From Thermoplasmata archaeon (GTDB lineage Archaea > Thermoplasmatota > DTKX01 > VGTL01): 52,499 nucleotides of DNA. How positions within the stretch are numbered: position 1 is the stretch's first letter; the number at the start of each line of letters is the position of its first letter. The stretch is taken from positions 1 to 52,499 of the forward strand of contig JAWCLH010000020.1 of assembly GCA_038851035.1 (NCBI GenBank), written 5' to 3'. Below, piece after piece: positions 27,349 through 36,589 of this stretch. Made by a program: the position numbers and the translations under genes. The notes under the pieces were generated by a model. That model did not search any database. It saw nothing but the letters and a program-made list of their open reading frames with translations, and was not told the origin of the DNA.

Positions 27349-29004
27349 CTAGTCATAGTCGCCCATGCCGCCGCCCGTGCCGCCCGCTCCGCCCGGAGGC
27401 GCCCCGCCCGGTGGGCCCTTGGTCGCCTTGGCTGCGATTATGTCGTCGATTCTTAGTATCATCACCGCAGCCTCGGTGGCGGAGAGGATGGCCTGCTTGT
27501 CGACCCGCAGGGGTTCTATCACGTTGAGCTTCTTCATGTCCTCGACCTTGCCGGTGAAGACATTCACCCCCGCGCTCTTCTCCTTGTTCTTGTGGGCCTT
27601 GCGCAGGTCTATCAGCACGTTTATTGGGTCGAGGCCGGCGTTCTCCGCGAGCGTCCTAGGGACAACCTCAAGGGTGTCGGCGAAAGCGTCTATTGCAAGC
27701 TGCTCCCTCCCGCCAACACTGGCAGCGTAGTCCTTGAGGGCGAGAGCGAGCTCGGCGTGTACGGCCCCGCCGCCGGGCAGAACCTTGCCATCTTCGATGG
27801 CGACGGCGACGACCCTCGTGGCGTCCTCTAGGGACCTCTCGAGCTCGTCCACGACGTGCTCCGTCCCTCCCCGTATGAGTATGGAGACCGCTTTGGCCTT
27901 CGGGCAGCCGGTGACGAAGGTCATCTTGTCCTCGCCTATCTTCCTCTCCTCGACCAGACCGGCGCGGCCCAGGTCGTCCTTTGAGAGGTCGTTCAGGTTA
28001 GTGACGATTCTGCCTCCCGTGGCCCGCGCTAGCTTCTTCATGTCCGACTCCTTCGCCCTTCTGACCGCCAGTATTTTCTCCTTGGCAAGATAGTACTGAA
28101 CGAGGTCATCGATGCCCTTCTGACAGATGACAACATTCGCCCCCGACTTCTTTATCAGCTCGACCTTCTTCTTCAGCATGTTCTCTTCCTCAGCAAGGAA
28201 GGCCTGGAGCTGGTCGGGCGAGGTGATCTCAATCTTGGCCTCGACCTCGGTCTTTTTGACCTCAAGGGCGCAGTCGAGGAGAGCGATCTTTGCATCCTTC
28301 ACGCTCTTGGGCATGTTAGCGTGGACGACCTCCTTGTCCAGTATGATTCCATCAACGAGCTCGGTGTCGCTGACGCTCCCGCCATGCTTCTTGACCACGA
28401 GGAGGCTGTCCTTGTCCACGACATACTTGCCGTCGCGTTCCTCGGCGATGCTAGTCACGGCCTTCACAGCGATTTCAGCGAGCTTCTCCCTGTAGGCCGC
28501 GCCGCCCTTGCTGGCCATGGAGGTCATCGCGATCTTCTTCAGAACCTCCTTGTCGTTTATGTTTACCTTCTCCGCAAGCTTTTCCAGAATTTCCGTCGCC
28601 TTGTCTGCCGCCATCCTGAAGCCGCCCGTGATTATTGTCGGGTGGACGTTTTGTTCAATCAGCTCCTCCGAGCGCTTGAGCAGCTCACCTGTGAGGATCA
28701 CCGCGGTCGTGGTTCCGTCGCCGCATTCTTGGTCCTGCGTCTTTGCCACCTCGACCAGCATTTTGGCGGCTGGATGCTCGACGTCAATCTCCTTAAGTAT
28801 GGTCACGCCGTCATTCGTGATTACGACGTCTCCCATAGAGTCAACCAGCATCTTATCCATTCCTCTCGGGCCAAGAGTGCTCTTAACCGCGTCCGCTATG
28901 GCGCGGGCGGCAGCGATATTGCTACTCTGGGCACCCCTGCCCTTCTCCCTCTGAGTCCCTTCCTTCAGCACCAGAATTGGCACGGTTCCTCCCTGTCCCA
29001 TCAT
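27349..29004 (-). CDS. thsA: Thermosome subunit (group II chaperonin)
   Basis: A 551-residue archaeal chaperonin subunit that forms double rings and folds proteins with ATP. Nucleotide-binding segments are [18 protein letters not shown] (about 42-60), [15 protein letters not shown] (about 95-109) and [11 protein letters not shown] (about 410). The C-terminal tail is rich in glycine and methionine, [19 protein letters not shown], as usual for thermosomes. The start has two ATG codons in a row with GGAGGTG six bases before, a strong ribosome site. A clear TATA box lies about 55 bases before the ATG. Only one subunit gene is in the window; others may lie elsewhere. Confidence 0.98.
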   Translation of the reverse strand: MMGQGGTVPILVLKEGTQREKGRGAQSSNIAAARAIADAVKSTLGPRGMDKMLVDSMGDVVITNDGVTILKEIDVEHPAAKMLVEVAKTQDQECGDGTTTAVILTGELLKRSEELIEQNVHPTIITGGFRMAADKATEILEKLAEKVNINDKEVLKKIAMTSMASKGGAAYREKLAEIAVKAVTSIAEERDGKYVVDKDSLLVVKKHGGSVSDTELVDGIILDKEVVHANMPKSVKDAKIALLDCALEVKKTEVEAKIEITSPDQLQAFLAEEENMLKKKVELIKKSGANVVICQKGIDDLVQYYLAKEKILAVRRAKESDMKKLARATGGRIVTNLNDLSKDDLGRAGLVEERKIGEDKMTFVTGCPKAKAVSILIRGGTEHVVDELERSLEDATRVVAVAIEDGKVLPGGGAVHAELALALKDYAASVGGREQLAIDAFADTLEVVPRTLAENAGLDPINVLIDLRKAHKNKEKSAGVNVFTGKVEDMKKLNVIEPLRVDKQAILSATEAAVMILRIDDIIAAKATKGPPGGAPPGGAGGTGGGMGDYD

Positions 29005-29058
29005 CGTTCCACCTCCCTTGAGTCTTTCTCTCGGGGAGGACAGGTATGTCAGAGCTTC

Positions 29059-29079
29059 TATAAATATTTAACTTTCAGC
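29059..29079 (-). promoter_or_regulatory. TATA/BRE promoter of the thermosome gene
   Basis: On the - strand GAAAGT (BRE-like) is followed by TTAAATATTTATAG, a strong archaeal TATA box. It overlaps the stop codon of the upstream RING-like gene. Transcription would start near 29040, leaving a leader of about 35 bases. Confidence 0.65.
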
Positions 29080-31188
29080 TCCCTTTCCCCATCTCCGGCC
29101 GCAGACGGGGCACGCCTCCCCCGCTCCCGTGCAGTGTTCGTGAAACAACCTTCCGCAGGAGCAGAGGAAGGCAACGTTTCCCCGCGCGATTCTGCGCCCG
29201 CAGAGCGCGCAGTCCCTGCTTAGCTCAAGCGCGACACGGCGCGGCACGAGCTCTGAATCGCGCTGGGCTCCAGCGGGGACTTCCTGCGGTCCAAGCTGAA
29301 GCCCCTCCACAACCGCCTCCCCTTCGGCCGTCCTTCGCGTGTTTATGAAGGCAATAAGAAAAAAGAATATGAGAGTTATGTTAATAATGACTAGGCCAAG
29401 GAAGCAGCACAAGTCGGTCTCTGGACTAGTAGCGAGGGGGGTCTGGACCCTAAAATATTCTTGGTGCTCGATGCCGCTCTCTGTTTCGTTGCTGATAGTT
29501 AATATAAGCGTCGCATTTGTACCTGGCTTAAGATGAATGGGCAGGGGGATTTCAGCAGAAAAGGACCCCTCCTCGTCCGGGCCCACTAGGTTCCAAGAAA
29601 ACGTGGACCACGTCTGCCATGCCCCATCACCCCCACCGGCGCCGTCCAGGGCCAGATGCGCGCTGACGCTTTGAAGGTCCTTGCCAGGTGCGGAGACGGT
29701 AACCTTCACTTTTCCACCAGGATAGGCCCTCGAGAGCTTAGTATGGAGGCCCCCGAAGAGCGTATCGTCGGGTTGGGACGAGCTTATGAAATCGTAGGCT
29801 CCAGAGGTGTACCCACCGCTCTCCGGCCGTGGGAGCGGGTTTTTAAAATAGATGGTGATGAAGGAGCTCTCCCCTGGAGGCATCGTGAGGTTCAGGGAGA
29901 ACCCTCCTTGCCCGTCTGTTTGCACCTTCACACACTCCACGTTCGATGAAACCAGCATAGAACCTCCATACCTCTTCGAAGTCACAAAGCACTTGAGCTC
30001 TGTCGAAGCCAGTGGCCTGCCATAGGAAAAGGCGCGGTAGGTAGCGCAAAGGCTCTCGCCCGGGAGTAGGCTCAGTGGGGGTTCTCGGCGGAGAGGGACG
30101 ACGGTGAAGTCGCTAGTAGATGGGACGTAAAAAGAGCCCTCACCCGGCCCCGCAATCCGTCCTGAGAATCTCTGTGAGAAGCGACTCGTATTGGCCCAAC
30201 CAAAAATGTAGTACCCGTCCCCTACGGGCGGTATGGGAAGGGAGCCCCTGACCCTCCCCTTCGCGTCCGTCTTGCCGAGCCCGAACATGGTCTCGCTACC
30301 GCTCGCTCCCGGCGCGCTCACCCTAAGGACCACCTCTGCGCCCCTGACCGGAGACCCCCCCCAATCGGATACAAACAGCTCGAACTTCTTTAGGCCAGCA
30401 TCCATGCCCAGCTCATGATAAATTACTGTGAAAAAGTCCATGCATATCCACGCACCGGTCTGTAGCTCGTGTTCCGCCCCAGGCACCACAGCATATAGAT
30501 AGAAGCGATCGTCGTGTTTTAGTGAGGGTATAGTGAAGTTGATCTGATAGATTCCCGGAGCGATTTTTGTGTGTTCGGCGGTGTAGCTACTCGGCTCCCC
30601 ATTCAGGGGACTATGGTGCATGGCGAAGCGAACCCCCTCAATGTCCACCAGTTCCGCGCCCCGGGTTATGCAGCAGAGGAAGGTGGCGTGGCTGCCCGGC
30701 TTGGGAAGTGGTGAGGAGAGTCTGAGGAGCCACGCCCGGGCGCGGAAGCCCTCAAGAGTTTCATCCGTTGTATTCCTACTAATGGAGACGGTTATGTATT
30801 TGGAGGCAGAGTTCAGAGCGCTCCCCTGAAAAACCCCGGTGCTGTGGGATGCTCTTACGACAATTTCGACCTCTCCATAACGGTTTGCGTGGGAAGCCAC
30901 CATTGTGTAGCAGAAATTGTAGATGCCCGGTGAGCTATTTTGGACGGGGAGCGGAATGTTGACATCATAGACCCCGCCCACAACCCAGGCCTCGATGGGG
31001 CGGTCGAAAGAGGCCCTCACGCCGTCAATGAATGTATAGACCGTGAAGTTTGCGCTCTCGCCTGGGCTCAAAACGCTCACGCTTGAGATCACGAACATAT
31101 CTAGCTCAGGTGCCTCAGCGGCGGCTGTGAGGGGATACGTCAGCGGAATGAGGATGAGCGCCACTGCCCAGGGAACAACGAATCTCAT
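29068..31188 (-). CDS. Membrane protein with beta-rich ectodomain and C-terminal C4HC3 (RING/PHD-like) finger
   Basis: A 706-residue protein with a signal peptide (about 1-24), a beta-rich extracytoplasmic part with several Ig-like modules, one transmembrane segment (about 603-623) and a short cytosolic end. The end carries a zinc finger: Cys660, Cys663, Cys676, Cys678, His683, Cys686, Cys693, Cys696, spaced C-x2-C-x12-C-x-C-x4-H-x2-C-x6-C-x2-C. That pattern resembles RING/PHD-type cross-brace fingers, including prokaryotic RING families. The next gene upstream (31216-33753) is a paralogue: FSQRFSG, FTVIYH and a WQTWS segment have counterparts there. It lies 27 bases after it and is the last gene of its operon. 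Its job is unknown; a link between the surface and a cytosolic protein-modification system is possible. Confidence 0.8.
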   Translation of the reverse strand: MRFVVPWAVALILIPLTYPLTAAAEAPELDMFVISSVSVLSPGESANFTVYTFIDGVRASFDRPIEAWVVGGVYDVNIPLPVQNSSPGIYNFCYTMVASHANRYGEVEIVVRASHSTGVFQGSALNSASKYITVSISRNTTDETLEGFRARAWLLRLSSPLPKPGSHATFLCCITRGAELVDIEGVRFAMHHSPLNGEPSSYTAEHTKIAPGIYQINFTIPSLKHDDRFYLYAVVPGAEHELQTGAWICMDFFTVIYHELGMDAGLKKFELFVSDWGGSPVRGAEVVLRVSAPGASGSETMFGLGKTDAKGRVRGSLPIPPVGDGYYIFGWANTSRFSQRFSGRIAGPGEGSFYVPSTSDFTVVPLRREPPLSLLPGESLCATYRAFSYGRPLASTELKCFVTSKRYGGSMLVSSNVECVKVQTDGQGGFSLNLTMPPGESSFITIYFKNPLPRPESGGYTSGAYDFISSSQPDDTLFGGLHTKLSRAYPGGKVKVTVSAPGKDLQSVSAHLALDGAGGGDGAWQTWSTFSWNLVGPDEEGSFSAEIPLPIHLKPGTNATLILTISNETESGIEHQEYFRVQTPLATSPETDLCCFLGLVIINITLIFFFLIAFINTRRTAEGEAVVEGLQLGPQEVPAGAQRDSELVPRRVALELSRDCALCGRRIARGNVAFLCSCGRLFHEHCTGAGEACPVCGRRWGKGAES

Positions 31189-31215
31189 GCCGATCTCACT
31201 CGGAGGGGTTTAAGG

Positions 31216-33753
31216 TCAGGAGACCAGCTTAGTCCTGCAGGATATACAGCTCTCGATCATTCTGGCGCACTGCTCGTGGTAGCACTTCCCGCAGGAGCAG
31301 AGGAGCGCGCTACCCCCCTGCAACATCCATTGGTTGCAGAAAGCACAGACGGTATTGTTGGGCAGGGTGACCGCCCTTGCTCCTTGCGGAGCGGTGGGAG
31401 GCTGGGGGGCCGCGGCCGGTATGACGGGAGTAACAGAGGGCTGGGGGCTCGGCGCGGGGGCCTGGGCCACCGGAGTCTGGACCTGGGCCTGCGGATAGTA
31501 TCCGGGAGCGGGCGTTGGCTGTGTCTGATACAATTGCTGGGGGGTTCCGTAGGGCGGCTGCTGCGGGTAGGGGGGAGGAGGATACAGGGGGACCTGACCG
31601 TACTGATAGGGATAGCTGGGAGGGGGCTGCGCGATGGGGGGAAACGGAGGTGGCTGGGGCTGAGAGGGCTGCTGGTAGAGCTGGGTAGGGGTTTGCGCGG
31701 GCGAGGGCGGCTGTGTGGGCTGGGGTTGGTACTGGGGTTGTGCCTGAGGTGCAGCCGAAGGGCCGGGCGGAGGTGCGGGACCCTGCGGAAAAGCAGAAGG
31801 CTCGATGCTGGCCGGTGTCACCTGCGTCGGAACAGGTATTGTCTCGGGAGCGGGCTTCGCTCTCTTCCTCTTTATCGCCACGGCCGCGACGGCAATGATT
31901 ATGATTATGAAGAGCAGGGCGATACCTATGAAAAGCATCGGGAGCGCGACTCCCGCGCCCGTTCCCTGGCTTTGTGTTCCCTGACCAGGCTTCAGGCTTG
32001 CGAAGCCATATGTGAAACCTTCCTCTCCCTCCGTAGCCATACCGACCGTGTATGTGAGGTCTTTTGGCATGAAGGATGGTATGAGCACGGAGCCGGGGTA
32101 GGTGCTCCCGCTCTTTGTTGCAAATCCAGATATCTGGCTCCAGACCTGCCAGTTGGGGTCCGCGCTCATCTCCATCGGGTCTGTGATTGCCCCTATAGCC
32201 CACCCCGTCGTCGCCACGGGGGGGTCGCTGGCGCGCGCGGTCGCGGTAATTTTGGTCGGGGAGCCTAGATTGAGCGTCTCAACTTTGACCTCCATCGTTC
32301 CCGTAAGAATATTGCCGGCCCAAAAGCTATCACTGTCCTCGGAGTAGTACTTTCCATCTAGGCTGTCGTGGTCCGAATCCCAGCCATCGGGCTTTGGATG
32401 CTCGCCCGTGGCGCTCTCGAACTCGACATTGTAGAAAGTGCTCTTGCCCGGGGGAGGCGACAGAGTCAGCTTCAATTTTCCAGAAGAGTCGGTGGTCAGG
32501 ACTTTCGCCTCCACGGCGCTCAATGAGGGCATTAAGAATTGGCTCAGGTCAAAAGTTCCGGATTTAATGTAGCAGTAGATCTCCTTTTCACCCCAAGGTC
32601 TAGAATTGTTGAAGACTACATATTCTCTAGTTAGGCTCTGGCCCGGTTTGTAGCTCTTTTCAGGCCCTCCAAATACCACCTCGAACTCCTCGCTCGATGG
32701 GTGAGGGGTGCCCGTCTTGTCGCGGAGCTGGATTTCACCGGAGAACCTCTGGCTCTTTCCGCTCGCATTGGCGTAGCCGGTGATGTCGAGGCTTTCTGAG
32801 CCCCTGTCATACTGCAGCGTTACCCTTGCCTTGCCGTTGTCGTCAGTGAATCCCGCATCCACCCACCTTGGCTCCCAGCTGTCCTCGTCGTCGTACCCTA
32901 GGTCGATGTGGGCCCCTTTGACTGGCTTCCCGTCGCTCCCGGCGATGTAAATCTCGAAAGTGGTCTCCGTTATTCCTCTGCTTATGTTGTGGTAAACCAC
33001 TGTAAAATGATTGTATTGGACGGAAACGGAGTCCTCCCTATCATTTCCATGGTAATTTGCCACAGCCTTGAACCTGAAATCGGTGCTGTATGGAAGATCC
33101 GGGATGGTGTAGGCCTCGCTCTCGTAAATCCCCTTTGAAGGGTTTGTATAGGCCAGATAGTCCGTTTCGTCTTCGCCCTCGTCATTCTCGTAGGTGACAG
33201 TCAGGTCGAACGAGCTGGGTGTTACAGCGGTGCCGTCGTCCGTGACCTCCGCCGCCACGACAACCTTGGTCCCTGCGTGAAGAACGCTGTCAGAAACAGA
33301 TTTCAGCCAGCACCGGACCTCTAGACCGGCTCCTCTCGTGGTGGGAGGCCATATCATGACGCTATCAGTATCCTCGTTGTAGGTGGTGTCGGTATCGTCG
33401 GACTTGCCAAACGTGGCAGTAGCGGAGATGGAGGCAAAGCCCCACCTGAAGTCCTCGCTCTGAATCGTGAATATGCCCTGATAGACACCCTCGGATACCC
33501 GGCTCACTGGGATTTCTCGGGAGGGATAAAAGCCAATCTCCACCTCAGGCGTAGAGTCCGCGTCCCTGTGTACTCCTTTGTCGAAGACGTGCACCGTGAC
33601 TTTCCCGGAGGTGCCAACGGAGTAGTCCTTGTCCTCGACCAGGACGACCACCTTGAGCGAATCATTATCTCCTATAGCTGCCGGAAAAAGAAGGGCGGAT
33701 ACCGTCATTAGCATCAGCACAATCACCGCGAGGACTCTGCGCATCATCTTCAC
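31216..33753 (-). CDS. Membrane protein with beta-rich ectodomain, Pro/Gln-rich linker and C4HC3 finger
   Basis: An 845-residue paralogue of the next gene. It has a signal peptide (about 1-28), an acidic beta-rich ectodomain (about 30-610), one transmembrane segment (about 625-648) followed by KRKR, a cytosolic Pro/Gln/Tyr-rich linker of about 130 residues with low complexity, and a zinc finger. Ligands are Cys803, Cys806, Cys819, Cys821, His826, Cys829, Cys836 and Cys839, with spacing identical to the paralogue. The linker reads as a flexible arm holding the finger away from the membrane. A GAGGGTGAAG stretch contains the GTG start counted here; ATG 33747 is the alternative. No enzymatic motif is visible. 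Confidence 0.8.
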   Translation of the reverse strand: MKMMRRVLAVIVLMLMTVSALLFPAAIGDNDSLKVVVLVEDKDYSVGTSGKVTVHVFDKGVHRDADSTPEVEIGFYPSREIPVSRVSEGVYQGIFTIQSEDFRWGFASISATATFGKSDDTDTTYNEDTDSVMIWPPTTRGAGLEVRCWLKSVSDSVLHAGTKVVVAAEVTDDGTAVTPSSFDLTVTYENDEGEDETDYLAYTNPSKGIYESEAYTIPDLPYSTDFRFKAVANYHGNDREDSVSVQYNHFTVVYHNISRGITETTFEIYIAGSDGKPVKGAHIDLGYDDEDSWEPRWVDAGFTDDNGKARVTLQYDRGSESLDITGYANASGKSQRFSGEIQLRDKTGTPHPSSEEFEVVFGGPEKSYKPGQSLTREYVVFNNSRPWGEKEIYCYIKSGTFDLSQFLMPSLSAVEAKVLTTDSSGKLKLTLSPPPGKSTFYNVEFESATGEHPKPDGWDSDHDSLDGKYYSEDSDSFWAGNILTGTMEVKVETLNLGSPTKITATARASDPPVATTGWAIGAITDPMEMSADPNWQVWSQISGFATKSGSTYPGSVLIPSFMPKDLTYTVGMATEGEEGFTYGFASLKPGQGTQSQGTGAGVALPMLFIGIALLFIIIIIAVAAVAIKRKRAKPAPETIPVPTQVTPASIEPSAFPQGPAPPPGPSAAPQAQPQYQPQPTQPPSPAQTPTQLYQQPSQPQPPPFPPIAQPPPSYPYQYGQVPLYPPPPYPQQPPYGTPQQLYQTQPTPAPGYYPQAQVQTPVAQAPAPSPQPSVTPVIPAAAPQPPTAPQGARAVTLPNNTVCAFCNQWMLQGGSALLCSCGKCYHEQCARMIESCISCRTKLVS

Positions 33754-33785
33754 CCTCGCGTGATACTGTTTTCGAGACTAAAATA

Positions 33786-34730
33786 CTATCGCTGCTGCAT
33801 TTTTAGCCCCGGGGTGGTCCACCGCTCCCCCGCCGAGTATTGCACTGGCGGCCCGGTCGGCCCCTTCCCCTCCCTCCGCTCGAGCCTTTCTCTTAGTCGG
33901 GACGCACCGCCAATAGCGGCCGCGGCTCCAAGGAGCACTAGAGACACTCCGAGAAGGGCAACTATCCTTTCAGTGTCGGGGCCGAGCAATGGTCCCCCTC
34001 CAGAGAAGCGGCTGTATTTTTTAAGAGTAATTATACTCAGCACGCCTGAGGCCGCATCGTACGTCTCCACCTTCACATCGCCCCTGACTTTCTCAGAGTA
34101 CCAATAGTTCGTATAATTGCCCGAACCCTCCTCCGTGCAGTTAACGAGGAATGCTGTGTAATTTGTCTTTCCGATTTTGATGGTGCCAGCCCAGCCGCAG
34201 ATGTAGTTGATGGTAAGGCAGTGCTCCGAGACTCTCCTCACCCCCTCCCAGACCTCAATACGCGTCACATTGAACCAGGACCTCCAGCTCCTATTGAGCG
34301 CGAGGGGGAAGAGGTAGCGGCCGTCTGAGGGGGTGTAGGTCAAGGTGAGCTCCGCCATGGAGCGCAGGGAGCCACTGGTGACCTCAATTGTGCTTCTCGA
34401 TTGAATTGTGCAGAGGGTGGCTTTTGCAACATAAATCCTAGAAACTGTTGTCCTCGTGTAGGTCTCACTCATCTCTTTCTTTTTGAGTGAGAGAATGTAT
34501 ACGCTATGAGTTTCATTGCCCGTCCTCAGCCTTCCCTCACCGGTAACGGAGACACTCATGTTTCCCCTGAGCGTTTCATATGGGGACTTCGTGAGTGTCG
34601 TATAGACCCATGTGTCGCCCGCCACCCATCTGGGCAGCCTGAACTCCTCAGCCCCCGTCACAGGTGTAACTGAAGGAATCATGAGGGCTACGATGATTAC
34701 GACACTTGCCCTTTTCATCCCTGCTAACAT
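33786..34730 (-). CDS. Secreted or membrane-anchored protein, unknown function
   Basis: About 314 residues from ATG 34730, with a signal peptide (about 1-28), a Ser/Thr- and NxT/S-rich extracytoplasmic domain that is mostly beta, a transmembrane segment near the C-terminus (about residue 245-270) and a basic cytosolic tail. Several N-x-S/T sites suggest glycosylation. I place the start after the stop of the zinc-ribbon gene; an upstream in-frame start would overlap it. The two RING-like genes follow 32 bases later. Family unknown. Confidence 0.7.
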   Translation of the reverse strand: MLAGMKRASVVIIVALMIPSVTPVTGAEEFRLPRWVAGDTWVYTTLTKSPYETLRGNMSVSVTGEGRLRTGNETHSVYILSLKKKEMSETYTRTTVSRIYVAKATLCTIQSRSTIEVTSGSLRSMAELTLTYTPSDGRYLFPLALNRSWRSWFNVTRIEVWEGVRRVSEHCLTINYICGWAGTIKIGKTNYTAFLVNCTEEGSGNYTNYWYSEKVRGDVKVETYDAASGVLSIITLKKYSRFSGGGPLLGPDTERIVALLGVSLVLLGAAAAIGGASRLRERLERREGKGPTGPPVQYSAGERWTTPGLKMQQR

Positions 34731-34744
34731 CGGCTCATTTTGTC

Positions 34745-36514
34745 TCACTTTCTGAGCACTCCCTCCTTTCCGCAGCTGGGGCACTTGACCTGAATTGGCC
34801 TTCGAATCTCCGTGACCGGGAAAACGGTTCTGCACCCGGGGCACGATATCATTTTAGGTGGGACGGATGGCGGAGGAGCCGCGGCGGGGGGCTGAGTTGT
34901 GACGGGAGGGGGTGGAAAGGGTGCCGGCCCGGCCGCCTGCGCGGTTGAGGGAGTCGCGGGCGTAGGCGCGGGAATAGGGGCCTGTGGCGCCGGCGCAGCC
35001 CTCTTTCCTATCGTCCCCTCCTTTCCGCAGAAGGGGCACTTCACTTGCTGGGGTCCCTCGGCTTTGTCTATTTGAAACGCCTGTTTGCAGCGGGGGCACG
35101 CGATTGTTCTTTTCTCGACGGCGGAAGGCGGTGGGGGCGGGGGGGCCTCGTAACGGGGCTCATATTGGGGGGCCGGGTAGTGGGGAATGGCCGCGGGCGA
35201 CTCCCCTGCGGGGTGGTAGACGGGCGCGGAAGGGGGAGCGGGGGGCGGCGGGGCCATATGGACGGTTTCCGGCTCGGTAGGGGCGGTGTAGGCCTGTGGA
35301 GCTGCCGGGGTAGGTGGTGTGGACGCGGCCAAGGATTCCTGAGCGATCCCCGGAGCCGGAGCTGTAGCCGGTGCAGTCTGGACTGGCGGGGGGACTCCCG
35401 CAAGGGTTCCTTCCTTCCCGCAGGTCGGGCAGCGAATTCTGGTCGGTCCGGTGCCGCGGAAAACCTCGAAGCGCGTGCCACAGCGCGGACAGTCTATCGG
35501 TTGCTTCACGCCCGTGGCGGGTGGTTCCGCGACCGAGGGGGGGACGGGCGTGGCGGGAGCGAAACCCGGGGCTCCAAGGGGCCCTGCGGGGGCTATCATC
35601 CTTTCCGGTGCTACAGGCGGCTGGGAGGGCGCGGGTGCCGCGCCAGGGACGCGAATCTGCGGAGGCGCGGCAGGCGCGAGAGCTTCTTTCCTTGCTCGTG
35701 AGCGCAAATAGACCACCCATCCGCTGACCGCAGCAATGTACATAAGCAAAAAGAGGACGATGGAGATGGAGAGCTCGTCGAAAGTTCTTTGGAGAATCGT
35801 GTACTGAATTCTTGCCTCCTCATCACCTTCGTTCTCTACGATGAGAGTGTAGCTGCGCGCCTCGAGCTCCGTCCCCCTGTAGACGTACCGGGTGGTGTTT
35901 TCTGCGTGGTCGTAGCTGGCCGTAGCCACACTCCTGTCGCTTTCATAGGCCTCGGCGTCCTCCCTGAGCATTAGAAAATAGTTGAGGGATACATTATTCA
36001 AGGATCTGACAGTCACCTCACTCCTCGAGACATCGAGGGGATCGCGTCCTTGGAAGTGAAGCTTGACAAAGCTCCCGCCCGAGACTGTGGTGACACCTTC
36101 TGTGGCGAGGGCGGCCTCGAGATAATTGTCGCCGGGCGACAGCGGCACGAGGGGGAGGAAGAAAACCAGGCCGATGAGGAACAGTATTATCCAGACGAGG
36201 CCCGTTCTTACGTAGCGGGATGTCATGCGGGGCCTCTCCTGAGGGGGCACGAGCGCAAGCAGCTTTGATTTGAAGTAGGCACCCGCGGCGATGGAGGCGA
36301 TGCCGAAGACTAAAGGGGCAAGAAGTGCCGGATAGATTGGGATGGAAAGCGGGTCTGTTCTGAAGTCTTTCGAGAGGCGAGCGAGCAGGGCGAATAGGAT
36401 GAGGGCGGCGACAGAGAATATAATAAAAACAGCGAGCCTCCTCCTCTTCAATTTAGTCATGGCCCAATCGCGCTGGAGCTCAGACTCATCCCCGTGGAAC
36501 CTGCTTGTTATCAT
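34745..36514 (-). CDS. Membrane protein with three cytosolic zinc ribbons on Pro/Ala-rich linkers
   Basis: A 589-residue protein. Two transmembrane segments (about 27-47 and 57-77), a third (about 103-123), an extracytoplasmic beta domain (about 130-240) and a fourth segment (about 250-272) precede a long Pro/Ala-rich cytosolic part. Three zinc ribbons are strung along it, each C-x2-C-x16-C-x2-C followed by GKEG: CPRC...CPTC, CPRC...CPFC and CPGC...CPSC. The ribbons resemble each other closely, as after recent duplication. I start it at ATG 36514 because GAGAAGGG lies five bases upstream; the in-frame TTG 36529 is part of that ribosome site. It is first in a four-gene operon with the RING-like proteins. 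Confidence 0.78.
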   Translation of the reverse strand: MITSRFHGDESELQRDWAMTKLKRRRLAVFIIFSVAALILFALLARLSKDFRTDPLSIPIYPALLAPLVFGIASIAAGAYFKSKLLALVPPQERPRMTSRYVRTGLVWIILFLIGLVFFLPLVPLSPGDNYLEAALATEGVTTVSGGSFVKLHFQGRDPLDVSRSEVTVRSLNNVSLNYFLMLREDAEAYESDRSVATASYDHAENTTRYVYRGTELEARSYTLIVENEGDEEARIQYTILQRTFDELSISIVLFLLMYIAAVSGWVVYLRSRARKEALAPAAPPQIRVPGAAPAPSQPPVAPERMIAPAGPLGAPGFAPATPVPPSVAEPPATGVKQPIDCPRCGTRFEVFRGTGPTRIRCPTCGKEGTLAGVPPPVQTAPATAPAPGIAQESLAASTPPTPAAPQAYTAPTEPETVHMAPPPPAPPSAPVYHPAGESPAAIPHYPAPQYEPRYEAPPPPPPSAVEKRTIACPRCKQAFQIDKAEGPQQVKCPFCGKEGTIGKRAAPAPQAPIPAPTPATPSTAQAAGPAPFPPPPVTTQPPAAAPPPSVPPKMISCPGCRTVFPVTEIRRPIQVKCPSCGKEGVLRK

Positions 36515-36552
36515 GTTAACCCTTCTCAAAAAACGAATAGAAATTTATTCTA

Positions 36553-36567
36553 ATAAATCTTTATACA
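36553..36567 (-). promoter_or_regulatory. TATA box of the zinc-ribbon/RING operon
   Basis: On the - strand CTGTATAAAGATTTATT lies about 45 bases before the ATG at 36514, in the gap after polB. Start of transcription would be near 36535. Confidence 0.5.
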
Positions 36568-36589
36568 GAGTGTCTAATACCACTTAGCT

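Noticed and set aside
28321-29223. 300-codon open frame on the + strand
   Set aside because: Antisense to the thermosome gene, no family resemblance; GC-rich shadow frame.
31276-32268. 330-codon open frame on the + strand
   Set aside because: It lies antisense to the Pro/Gln-rich linker and finger of the membrane protein at 31216-33753; composition is Gly/Arg-rich as expected for a shadow of that linker.
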